A stretch of DNA of 64,000 nucleotides, taken from Membranipora membranacea (Eukaryota; Bryozoa; Gymnolaemata; Cheilostomatida; Membraniporidae). The DNA lies in assembly GCA_914767715.1 (NCBI GenBank), contig OU612069.1, positions 14,939,387 through 15,003,386 on the forward strand, read 5' to 3'. Position numbers and translations under genes: made by a program. This document shows positions 22,451 through 34,700 of the stretch, in pieces. Every line of letters begins with the position of its first letter. Within the stretch, counting starts at the first letter, position 1. The notes under the pieces are model-generated. The model did not search any database. It saw only the letters and a program-made list of their open reading frames with translations, and was not told the origin of the DNA.

Positions 22451-23874
22451 CTAAGAATTGATTTTCCCTTTTGTACAGGCCTGATTGAACAATATACCTT
22501 CTGTGGGCGTTCCGTTGGGCGACAGAGTCGTTATCGCAGGTATGACCAAAGGTGCTGGGGCACTTTTGGTTGTCTTAAGGCCCTGCCGACTCTAAAATAA
22601 AGAGGTGAATTCGAAATGCTACAATTCATCAAACTTTTTTGATGGTTGGTGTGAACTAATGTACATTCCCAGATATATAGCTATTGCTGCATCATTCCGC
22701 GACCCATTTTAGGTTTGCAAACTCATGTTGCTAGCTAGCATAACAAGTTGTCGGGTCAACTTGGAGATCTCATAAACATAATTTTATCATGTGAATTGCA
22801 GTCCCTAGTAACAGATCAAGGCAATGATACAAAAATTATTCTAAGACTTGCCATTCAAAATGTTTGTTATCTCCCTTACCTGTATGAATTGTTTGAGTAT
22901 ACTGCCACCCGGGAACCTGCTGGGGGTTGCCGGTTTATTCGCCATCGTCTCCTTCACCACCGAACTGAAGGAAACAGCACTCTGTGATCTCTTGAGTACA
23001 AACTTACTTACATCTCTCCCTGCTGTCGGGCCCGTTGTCGTCTTACCATGGCCTCTCGCAGGTAACGTCTGAGTCTTATCTTGTAGATTGTCTGCACTGC
23101 TTGTCAGCGTACCTGAGCCACTATCAAAGCTATGGAACAGAGAAAAGATAACCTTATATCAGCCGCCCCACCAAATCAAAATTTGAGGCGCTGAGCTAAG
23201 GCAGGCTATACAGAAATACTTCATAATTGGTATGTCCAGGGATCTACCAATCATAATGTGGGCAATATAAACCTCTATGCTCATAAAAGTGCGCAATGCT
23301 TACCTGCCTGACATGTCATTCTCTTCTATGGTACCCATACTGTAAATATTGAGAACACAGCATTAGTTAAACATTCATGATGGCATGGCTATGACCTGGT
23401 TTTGTGAGCAAAACAATTGCACATCTATGATGTGGAAGTGAAAAGACTGTATACTGCAATGCATGCGATTGATACAATTAACACTCTTTTGCATGAGTTG
23501 AAGATTAACCTATCCATATTGCCAACAACCGTTTTATGCTATTTTATGTCCTCAAACGGGATTGCTGATAGTAACATTTCATCGTCAACCAATTTCCTTT
23601 CCCACTACCACAGCAAACCATTTTCCTCAAAATTAACCCTATTCTCAAACGTGGATATACCAAATTTCTCCACTATGATTGGTTGTTTAGATGGATATCG
23701 CCTGCTCGAACACATTGGCCTCCATAGATTTTTCCTATGGAAGCCAATTATCAATGCCTAACCTGCTGTTGAGCGACCCTGTAGTCATATCATTGATGAA
23801 CACATCATCTGACTTTATAACTTGTTTCTGCCATTGCTTCATATACGATTTCTTCCTCTTCACCTTCATAGCAT
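22451..23874 (-). CDS. four 3' coding exons: alternative TRPC tail or separate gene
   Basis: Minus-strand exons 23874-23763, 23339-23304, 23129-22880 and 22591-22451 have consensus GT/AG borders and join without breaking phase: 36 codons from AMKVKRKKSYMKQWQKQ, then SMGTIEENDMSG, then SFDSGSGTLTSS to LKQFIQ, then SRQGLKTTKSAPAP to GKINS and TAG, with AATAAA just after. The product is basic at its start, then Ser/Thr/Pro-rich and probably disordered; no domain is recognised. The first exon opens in phase 1, so an upstream exon ending in phase 1 is needed. TRPC exon 16 ends in phase 1, and a phase-1 donor-like GTAAGAATGG lies inside TRPC exon 17. No independent first exon was found between 23.9 and 25.7 kb. 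An internal ATG (23338-23336) could also start a short protein. Confidence 0.6.
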
Positions 23875-25752
23875 CTGATAAAGAGGAGAACTACAGTTTA
23901 CTAGATAGAAAACGCAAAACAAGTTTACGCTTGAAAGCCTTAACATCCCCTCAAATCCACTAACCAATTTGTTGACAAATCTCTAAAGGCGATTTTTCGG
24001 GGAAATTCGGTGGTAGAGACTTTCAATTAAAAAAGCAACTTGAACAAGAACCCGACAAGAATTATGGGCAATTAGGATTTGATTGAAAGTGGAAGAGAAC
24101 TGTACCAGGCCAACACTATCAAAATAGAACCCCACTGGTAAGGCTTTCAAGTTTGATTTGTGTGAAACTTTTTACTATGTGCATAGCTTTTAAAATTATA
24201 ATGTTAAGATGATCATGTAGGTATTGTTAAGGTTTATGGTTTGTTGAAATTCTTTTTTTTTTACAAAGTGATTTCAGATAGTCGTATTACTACCAACAGA
24301 GCCCAGCAAAGAGTTGAAATTAACCAGGAGGAATAGTAAAAGAGTCAAAATTGCTTCACCATAAATAATTAGCTCAGATATCAAACAGCCAAAGCTTCAT
24401 AACAATGCATTAAGAGGCAGTGTTGGCATGACTAAGTGAAAGAATAGAATGAAGCAACAAATGATAGAATTTTCATGCTAGCTAGCCTAAACCGGAAGGT
24501 GATGTTTTAGAAAAGAAAGAAATAAAAGAAGAAAACTCACAACCTTTCCCTTGAAGATAGAAATTGAAAATAAATAACCGAAGAAACATTAAAGATTCTT
24601 TTTAGCAACTTTGTTTCTCATTGGACAGGGTTACTTTGACTTTGCCATAGCGTTTAGGGTAGAAAAAACTGAAAGGGTGCTAGAAAATAAGCAGAGAGAA
24701 AATCATTGAGAAATCATCAGAAATAATATTCATAGACGACTCCTAAGTAATCTTACCAGCAATAGTCAGCATCAGAAAAAGACTAAACCCTCCTGAGGCT
24801 AGCTACTTTATCCTACAAAACTTTGACTCAAACCAAATCATCATTCTTTCTGTCTACTTTACCAATAACATTAGCCAACGCATGCTCTGTGATTGGTTGG
24901 GCAGAATCAGACCTAACCAATCAGAGCCACACTTTGGCATTTTGGCATAAAAAAAAGAAAAACAGTGCAAAACAGTGCAAATTGTATTAGTATCTTTATT
25001 AGCAAAACATAGAACACAATATAGGTCACTGGTTTTAATTAAACTACATAATTGACCCACAAGAAGCTGATTATGTAGTATGGCTGCTTTGACGTCAAAT
25101 CACCTAGTTTGACCTAGATCAAGAGAGTAAACTTGCACAACACTAACCAACCCTGTTCAACAATGGCAGGTGTCACCCCAGCTGCTTCTACCTTGGCACC
25201 AACTTGCTAAACTGTTGTTTTGTATCTCTAGTGTGTATAAATTTGAGCATTCGTTGTTTGTGGCCCTTGCATTAGCGAAGTGATAATAATAGTGTAGAAA
25301 AAGGGAAGCCAACATATCCGCTCTGATTGGCCGTGTTGGAGAACCAGAGCCAATCAGAGCCAGCACATTGGCTAAAATAAGGTTTAATTGACAGATAGCA
25401 AGCCTCAACCATCAAAATGCTGTCTATTTAACTCTTCTGTGCAGTTAGTAGGTCTACTGGACAGGCAAACGGCTGAAAATCTTACTTAGATTTCTGACAA
25501 GCTCTGCCACATGTTTGAATTTTTTACCTACCAACAAAACCATTTCAGTTACAGTGCAAGTTAGTTACGATTCATGTCACCGCTGGGCTTTATTTTTGAT
25601 TTTTTGTACAGAAGACGATGGTCTATGTCAATCAATGGCAGCAAGATAAAATAATTTTAACTAAGGAAAAAGGTGAAAAGTTCAAACACTTTGACCATAA
25701 AGATAAAGATGTTATATTTTGTTATGTGTCAGGCTCTTCAAAATCAGTATGC
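23875..25752. other. non-coding stretch with MITE pieces
   Basis: Separates the TRPC stop codon from the downstream tail exons. It holds two inverted-repeat elements of one family (24871-24940 and 25307-25375). No further exon was recognised. Confidence 0.5.
24871..25375. repeat. two small MITEs with CCAATCAGAGCC ends
   Basis: Copies at 24871-24940 and 25307-25375. Each pairs a GCTCTG(T)GATTGG-type arm with a CCAATCAGAGCC arm inside TTAGCCAA / TTGGCTAA-type ends. Related copies sit at 28343-28553 and 62905-62990. Confidence 0.65.
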
Positions 25753-28700
25753 TTAAAGTTTTTTGTTCAGGGATTCAGTTATGGCATCAACACTGTCACC
25801 ACTTCTGCGGTAATCTTTTTTAATGGGTGCCTCAAAATATGTTGTTCCTTGACCACCACTTAACCTCCTGTGCGCATCATTGATGCTACTTTGAGAAGTC
25901 CGTCGACTACTGTTCAGACTATCGGCAGGGGAAATATGAGACTGCTCAGGGACAGTGAGTGAGTTCTGATGTCTCAACTTGTTCCCAGAACCCCCTACAG
26001 CCCCCTCCAGCACCTCCTCTCTACTTGGATCAACACAAGCTGAGTCGGCCTGAGTTATTTTGATACCGGGCTCATTTGCCTCACTCTCTTCAGCCTTCTC
26101 TAGGATGGTATAAGTTAAAGGATGGTCATAGTTAGGTAAACGAGTTTTAAAACGATGACGCCTTTTCTTACTTCCTTGGGTGTTCTTGGCTATCTTCCGG
26201 TCATAGTCTGGGATAGTCATGCCATTCTTACTGAGAATCTCAAGCAGCTCAAATCTGAACGAAGAGACATCCTGCTTTATCTCATTGATATCATCCTCTG
26301 TAACATAGACATAAAAACATAGACATCATAACATGCACACTGCAAGGTTGATGGGAACTTAAGTTGATCAGGTGAGCTGTGATTCACTTCAGCTGTCTAG
26401 GAAGTCGTCGGGCGGCATTCTATGATGAACTGCTTTTTTTTATAAATTATTTTATTCAACTCCTTTTATCACACGGCCTCATTTGTTGTGATGAATCGGT
26501 CAGTGAATATAATAAAGTGATTATAACCAAAAAAAACTTGCACTTTTGAGTAAAGGCCATATGTATAAGTGTTTATATTTTTTGCGAGCGTAATTCAATC
26601 GCTGAGTGATTAAAATATCTCTATAAAATGCTCTAAGCTTGGTAAACGGTCCTAAACTGTTCACTCAGTCATTTGTAAAAAGAGCATCTTGCATAGCATA
26701 ACTGTAATCCAACAGCCTCACACATTCTCTAAGATAGAATGTAGACGCAGATTGCACATATTGCCATTGATCCTCAACAAACAAAGAGTGACTTGAACAG
26801 CCATGGTGTAAAACACCAAGTTACTCTTAGTGCTCAGACGGCTTCAATGCGAGTTAGTGGCATTATATTGTCGACGGCCCGTGGAAATGAGCGGTCGATA
26901 ATGTAATGCCACTACATCGCATAGGAGTCTTTTGAGGTTTTACACTAACACCAAGTAATCTTTTAGCGTGTTGTGTCTTTGAGTGCGGCTATGTGTGGAA
27001 AACTAACCTGTGACACCCTCATCAATCTTCTCTCTAGATTTATTCATGATGTATCTCTTAATAAGGTTCCTCATCACCAGCTGGTACCGAGCCTCTCTTT
27101 CATTTATTCTCTTCAGCGTTCTCTAAACATATATAGAATGAATGAATGTTATACTTTTCATATTGAATTATGTAGGTATATATATTGTATCAATATTTTA
27201 TAATGAGTTTTGTGAGTGCTCTGCTAAAAGATAACTAAATTAACAATTGAAATGCATATTGGTAAAAATGCAGCTAAAATGTTATTATAAATAAACGAAC
27301 TTTAATAATCAATTGCCAATATAAATAAACTAAAATGAAAAATTAATATTAATGAATACTAATCAATTTAATAAAATTTGTACTAATCAATTGAATTAAC
27401 AATCTTAAAGCCTCTACAGGGGTTGCAGTGGCCCTATGACTGAGGTATGAGGCTGAGGATAAAGGAATGGGAAGCATGTTCGGAGATGCTATATGAACCG
27501 GCGATGTAAATTAGTCTCAGAACCTCTGCTGCTGCTGGCAAAGGAATATGAGGCATTTCACTGTCCAATCAGAAGGATGGGTTACCTCATGACATGAAGG
27601 AATACAAATCTCGGCTTTGAGCTGTTCCAGCCATCAAACTGAGAGCCATATTTTGTGATTCTCTAGAACAAAGTTTGTTGCCTCTGTTGATGTAGCCTGG
27701 GATTCAGGACAACAATGAGGCCTTGTCTGTATTATTTGTGACGTTAGATATTGCTGCTGTGGTGTTATCTACTCACGTATCACTCTTATTGTACCTTTAT
27801 AAATGGACCGATGCACTCTTTTCCTTGTTTGTTGTGATTTGCTTATAGGTTTTGGTTGGTTATTGTGTGGAATTATCTGCTCATGGGTAGATAGCTCCAA
27901 GTTGTTGGACTGAATCCCATTCTACTGTGGATAAGGACATATATCTCAATAGCTGTGTAACCCTGTAACCAGACTGATGTAGTATCAAACTTGTTCTAGT
28001 AATTCTCACCTTCAGACTGAGCCATCTGCTGTTCTTAACTTGTTTGGAGCAGCTGCAAATGATCTTCTTTAGCCAGCTCAAAAAGTAGTATACTGTCTTC
28101 GGTGTAGGTACCACATTGAAAGGGGTGGGTAGTGTGCCACCCTCCTCAAAATAGCTCAACCATAGCTTAGACCGGGCAAACTTCCACTCTACATCAGCTT
28201 GGCTCTGCAACATACATGTTTAAAATTGCATATTTGAACATAAACATTTAATTGTGATCCATAAGGCTGGTATATACCAAAACAATGTGAAGCAGATCCA
28301 CTTGCGACAGGCTATGTGAAAAAAATATGTACTGATCTAATCTAGCCAATGTGATGGCTCTGATTGACTGATGGGTGGGAGAGAGCCAATGTCAGGCCAG
28401 ATGGTACTTTCCCTAAACTACCTATATATATTATAGTGAGTGTTAATAATGCAGTTTCACTTTCATTGCATCTCAATAGGTGCTCTCTGTGATCATTGGC
28501 TCTCTTTCCCATCCCACCCAGCAGGCGATCATATCAGAGCCAACACATTGGCAAGTCCAAGCCTGACATCTATTTTAGGTTAGAAGAAGATGAAAACTAC
28601 AGGAAAAGTTAAGAGTTCTCCAATATCACTGTTTACTTATGATAGACCACAGAGGGATTAAGCTCCCTAATGTTAAGTTTCAGACAAAGTTAGGATTGGA

Positions 28701-31700
28701 GGCTCACACACCACCGACCCTAGAGCAACTTAAACTAGTGAGTAAGAGTGTACTTAAGCTAGTTTAGATGTTAGCGGGTAGCACCTATTCTTGATAGCAA
28801 AGGCTGGAGTGAAGTAATGTGATTGTGCAAAACTTAGCTAAGCATGGTTTATAATTTAAACCACTGCTGCCACAGCTGGGCTTCGCCCAGCAAAGTCACC
28901 AGTCAAAAATTTAAATATAGAGTTGTGGCATTAAAACATCTAGCCAGAAGCTTTGCATGGAGTTATATGAGCTCTCAAAAAGTAGGGAGTATCAATCCGC
29001 CATTAGTGATGAAAAAAGTTGACACTGAACAATCAGGTCCCTTTAAAATCTAGCTGAGATTCAACACTTTCATTAAAGAGTGCGTCAAAGGGCGAACTTT
29101 TCCCCCTTTAAATTATTTCCCCCTAGGGTAAAACTTACAGATATGAACTGATAAGAGTTATTCATCATGGCAATGAGCATGTTGAGCAGAACTATGACAG
29201 TTAAGTAGCTGTATACCCCGAACATCAATCGTCCAGCAAACTCTGTAAAGCTATGATTCTCGAGCAGTGTGATGGCGTCTAGATCCACCAATCCATACAT
29301 AGCCCAGTATAGGGTCTGAACTATCTGAAACAAACTGGATCCAAGTGGGAAGTATAAGAAAATGTTTGACTGACAGAATAATGCAGTTCGAGGACTATAA
29401 CTATGTGACTTGACTTAAAGCAACGGCTGTAGTTTAAGTCTTTAAAATACCTTATCTGAAATGCCTTATTTAAAATGCTTTACTCAAATTTATTGTTATC
29501 AGATTTATTTTTTCAAATTGTTTACATCAATTATTAAAGTTTCAAGAGACATCTTGAAAAAAAATTCATTCGAATATGAAAGAGCTGTATCTTACCACAA
29601 GGAAATTTGATGAAAACTCAACATAGAACTTCAAACTCCCAAACACAACTAGGGCAAAGTGTAAAAATACGATGCTAAATTAAGAGCCACATAAGCACAG
29701 TCTTCCCCATAGAAAAAATGTGTAGACGTGTTATATTTTCTTCTGAAAATAAGAAATTCTGACAGGCGGAGAAAGAAATAAATTCCCAATGTAAGGAGGT
29801 TTTATATCCTCATCAAATGACAAAAAAGAGATCGATTTGACTAACTTGTTGAAGTATTTGATGAACTTAGAGTTGCAGACAAGGGGTTCCCCAGTTTCTT
29901 CGCATTTGTTGGCAGTAGAGAGGGAGTAGTACCACAGAAGCTGGTTCAGCCCGCAAGCAAATGAGAACAGTACTAGGATACACACTACAGCCCATTTAGT
30001 AATGTCGATTATCATACGCCCTACAAAATCAAAAACATGCAGCTACAAGAATTTTCAGGATTATTTTTTTATTATCATAGGAACCATGATGTTTGCTTGT
30101 TCTCTTGACTAGAACAGCAATTCCATATTCAATATCAAAATTCGATCACTCTTTTATTCTGTTTAAAGTTTTCTGAAAGTTTATGGATAATTATAGTAAC
30201 TTGGTGCCAAAAAGAATTAATATTCACAGGGCATAAGCACCTGCTATATTATGGACATTTCTGTTTATATATTTAATAAAAACCCAACTTACCAAGTGAA
30301 ATCTGCAGCGGACCAAGGTAAGGGTTAATAGAGAAGATATATACTAGCTTGAGTGTTGAGAAGGTGTTAGCTGCAGCAAACAGGGCTTCAGCTATGAGAT
30401 TTGGATCGTAGGCATTCCAGTCACCTCTCTGCAACTGTGCTGATGGGTAACCCAATCCCATCTCTTCCTGCACCTATCAACCAAACAGATGGCAATATAT
30501 GACAATTAAAGCTATGGTAGCGCTTTTGGGATTGTGATATTTGCTTGGCACTGAATTAGATTCTTCTCTTAGAATGGAAATAGTATCATAGCATTATACG
30601 GTTAGGACACTAAACACAGGGACCCATCTGACTGTTATCTGATTGGCTGTCCCTAGTAGCATGAATAATTAGCCTGAGAAATTGTCCTGTTTACAAAATT
30701 GCAAACAGTAATTATACCCCTACAGTGGCGATGATTAGGGCATTTCTAGATTGCTACTAGGGACTGGCTATTTTTGCAAGCCCTTTGTTTTGCAAAAGAA
30801 AGCTAATGATGCTATTCCAGATTTGGAATTCAATGTTGCTTGGGTAAAAAAATACGGCGAATCACATGCAAATCATCATATTTTTTAAGGTTTTCTCCAT
30901 CTTCACAGGGCACCATGATCTGAAATTTTAGCATTTGGAACATATTTATATGTTATAGAGCAATAAAGAGCAGACAATCTTAGTGGTTGAGAAAAGTTGA
31001 GAAGAATTCTTATTTTAATAAATCAAGTAGTTTCAGCTGTGTCCAAAGGCTATTTAAAAGGTTGCCATGCTGCTCTTAATTATACTGAGACCTTCAAAAT
31101 GATACAAAATATGGGGAGGCGCAACTATAGCTTTAACTAAAATAAAAGCTCACGTTCATTTATAGTCTTGTTAAGCTGTTGCACCTGGAAAGAAACATTC
31201 ATGTTACATTTCTTTTTCCTGTATCAGTACGGACTGCATACCGTTGCAGGCCCATAGCATTTGAGTGGCATGCCCTTACAGACACCATGTTAATCTGCCG
31301 GGAATCGAACACGGGACCCCTAAATTGATATACCCATGCTCGATTCATAGCACCAAGGTCACTCACTTACAAATAACTCAAACATATACTATAATAATAT
31401 GGAATGGGTCTGATACACAGGTAACAGGCAACACGGTATAATCCAATTTTTATTTTGTTACTATGGTCACTAGGTTAACTGAATTGGCTTGAGAGTATGA
31501 GAGCTAGACGTAAGATCAAAGTACGTTTCTGATCAATTTCCTGTGTTTTTTATAACAGCAATAAACATCGCGCCTACAATCAGTTAAAAAAGATGACTTA
31601 TCCATACAACTTCACACACCCAGAAAATATACCAAAGTTGTATGCCCTTTGTGTGAGAGAAGGTAAGTACCTTGACATAAGCTATAGCTTTTAGAGTGAT

Positions 31701-34700
31701 AGTGGCCAAATAAAGTGCGTTGGTAGTGAAGTCTAGTAGGTTCCACATATCATGAACATACTCCTCCAAACCCTGATCCCACAGCTGTTTCACTTCAGAC
31801 CAGATAAGGCCTAAAACAACAAAGCATAAAAAAGGTTGATTAAAAGGTTGATTAAAGGGTTGATTAAAATCCGATGTCTTTTCACTCGCCCATCCCGAGG
31901 CATGGGCGGCGAAATATTATTGCCTTACTGGCGAGGCCGCAATTGCGCCAATTTGCTCTCCGCCCTGGGGGACCAACCAATCCCCAGTAGAAGATGGACT
32001 GCAGTGGGATTCGAACCCACGACCTTCAACACTTGCGTGTTGAAGTCCAGCGCTCTAACCAACTGAGCCACTTCCTACCCCCTACCTAAGGGTAATTAGT
32101 TTTTGTAAGGTGATGAAAATCATCAAAGAAACATGGATAAAAACACTCACAGTGGTTATAGTAGAAATAATATTTATCTTGGCTGATTTTTTAAATCCAA
32201 AAGAATGTCTACTATATGCTTGAGTATAGTAGACTGAACCCATTTACATGAGATATTTGCGTTACCAGATCAATAATGAAATGAAATTAGGGATTGAAAC
32301 CTAGCTATTCTCGAAACATAGGCAATGCAATAGAATAAAAAATGATTCGGTTGCCTCCTAAAGTATCGGCAAACACTTCATGGTTAGGTTAGGTTAGGAC
32401 CACACGACACAAAATATACTCAATCTTTGATATAAAAGAATCTAAAAATAGGCTGTTTCTGGGCCTTGAGATATCAACACCACACTACAAAGATAAAAAA
32501 GTTCTCTATATCGAAGAAAAAAACAACTGTCCCAACTGCATCACAGAACAGTTTGTACTTGATTCAACTTCCGTATCTCTAAAGCAGATTAAAGCAAACT
32601 TGATCTAGACCAAGTCAATCTAAGAGATCTGTTTAACTTAAACTCTTCAACAGATAATCTTTTGGACAATATTATAGCATCCTGTTATAACAGCTTACCT
32701 TCAACCTTGCGTGCCACTATGGCCATCAGTTTAATCAAAGTTCATTCTTCCAAACATTATTTTTCACAGATAACATGATGATATTTTTTTCTGTCAATCT
32801 ACTATTAATTTTGTTTTCATTTAGTGGCTAATATTGAAAAAAACATTCTTTGAGAATGAAAATTATGTCAATAAAGTATTAAAAATAAATAGATTGATCT
32901 TACCCGCTACATAGCAGACTATAATCCATTCCAGCTGGCTGGGAGGTGGGCCTCTCAGCTCGTTGGCAATGTTATACTTGTTATCTACTTTAGATGCAAA
33001 CTCCACTTTCTGTGAGGTCAATATCAGCAAAACTAGAAAGTAGAATAGTGCATTTGAAAAAGAAATGAAACTTTCCTAAAGTTATTTTTTAGACTGAAAT
33101 CAATCCAAAACAAAGTATTTGGCATCTCATCGGAATCCAAAATTCAGGGTTGTCTAGCCTTTCACAAAGCTGTGAAAACTCTGACATAGTTAACCACGTT
33201 TGTTTGCAACAATGAAGTCACGTTGCTACTGTCTATTGAACCGTGGGAAATATAAAATGACCATAATGAAGTCACGTTGCAACTGTCTATTGAATTGTGG
33301 GAAATATAAAATGACCATATATTACCATTGAACTGAGAACGCAGAAAATTGCATTGTACTAGTAAATACTAGTACTATACATCTTTGATTCATTAGTGTA
33401 GCAATTATAGAGTGTTATAGATATAGGAGGCTTGTTTGATAACAACAACGATGGGTCAATCAAGTTGAATATTTCTGGTTGTCCAACAAGCGTGTTCTGG
33501 AAGGGTATTGCAATTGCGAAATATTCTATGGAATGAATTATATCTGTGAACCATAGTCTTAATTTGAGTGTCTCTAAAGTGAGCTGATGTATTTATCTAG
33601 CCTTTGAAATAAATAGCGCCGCGACATCACTGGTCAAATGATGGGTACTGGAGAGAGAAAACTCCTAATGCTAACAAAGCTGCTGGCATAGCCATAATTG
33701 TCATAGAATACTCACAAAGAAATGTACAGTAGGAAGCGCTGTGTACAATGAATTTGATGAAAGGTTTTCTCATTAGATTTCCGAAGGTAGACTTAGGAGC
33801 TAGGATATAGAACAGTGCCCAGATAGGGGAGAGTATACCAATTGTGAAGGTCATGAATATCTTATAAGCTATGTGCTGACGGCGGAACCCAGGAAGACCA
33901 TCATACCATATAGAAGCTAGTAACTGCTGGCAGTGGGGATGCGCTACAAACTGCAAGATAGGAGAATGATGTCTGCCAGACAAAATAATGGTCAAAGTTT
34001 ACTTTCTTGTGGAATAATATTATCTAGACCAACTAAAATGGCTGGATTTAGTGAGATGAAGTCTATCTAATGATTTAGTTTTGGCCAGATAGTCATAATT
34101 CTAGGCATACATTTTGATAGCTGCATATGCTGAGTCCAGTAGCAGCAGCAATTTTGGTTGAAGTGATAACAAAAAATGGAGTATGCTCAAACTTGAATAC
34201 CCTTGGGCCTCCTTTATGCATGAATTTTTTCGGTTGGAAGTTGAAACCAAAATCAAATCATTCAGTAAAAATGATGACTGATTCTAAAGGTGAATTATGG
34301 GTAATGACTCTACACAAACCTCTTTTTGCTTATATTTTATGGCGAGTTTTAGTCGACTGAGAGTCATCCCCTCCTGCTCCACATCTGACATAGGAGACTC
34401 TGTGTCATGATTGAGTATAATCTCAAGCTCCTCTGAGCCTCTTGTCTGATCCAGCAGCTCTGTCGCGAAGCCAGCAGCCTGATTGGATAACTTCACATAT
34501 GTGGTCTTAAACTCGTGTTCTAGCTGACTCAGTGTTCTATAAAAGTAAAGAAAGGTGTGAAATAGAATAGAAAAAATAGAGCCTCCCCTCCGCCCCAGGG
34601 TCAAGGTCAATCAGGCAATACCTCCCAATGTTTTTCTCAGCTTATCAAAGGCTATGATTTTCTTAGACCAAGTTTGCCTGCATTGGGAATTCCCCCTTAC

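Noticed and set aside
23417-23963. Overlapping plus-strand frames of 114 and 90 codons
   Set aside because: They lie antisense to a well-supported minus-strand exon (23763-23874) and show no family features.
25618-25863. Plus-strand frame of 81 codons
   Set aside because: Half of it is antisense to TRPC exon 17; no independent support.
29590-29690. Possible extra TRPC exon ([19 protein letters not shown]) between exons 13 and 14
   Set aside because: It has splice-like borders, but relatives have no room for it between the S5 turret and the pore helix, and its phase does not match the chosen exon 14 start.
32386-32402. TTAGG-like repeat, possible telomeric sequence
   Set aside because: Only about three GGTTA units, no longer array nearby; too short to mean anything.
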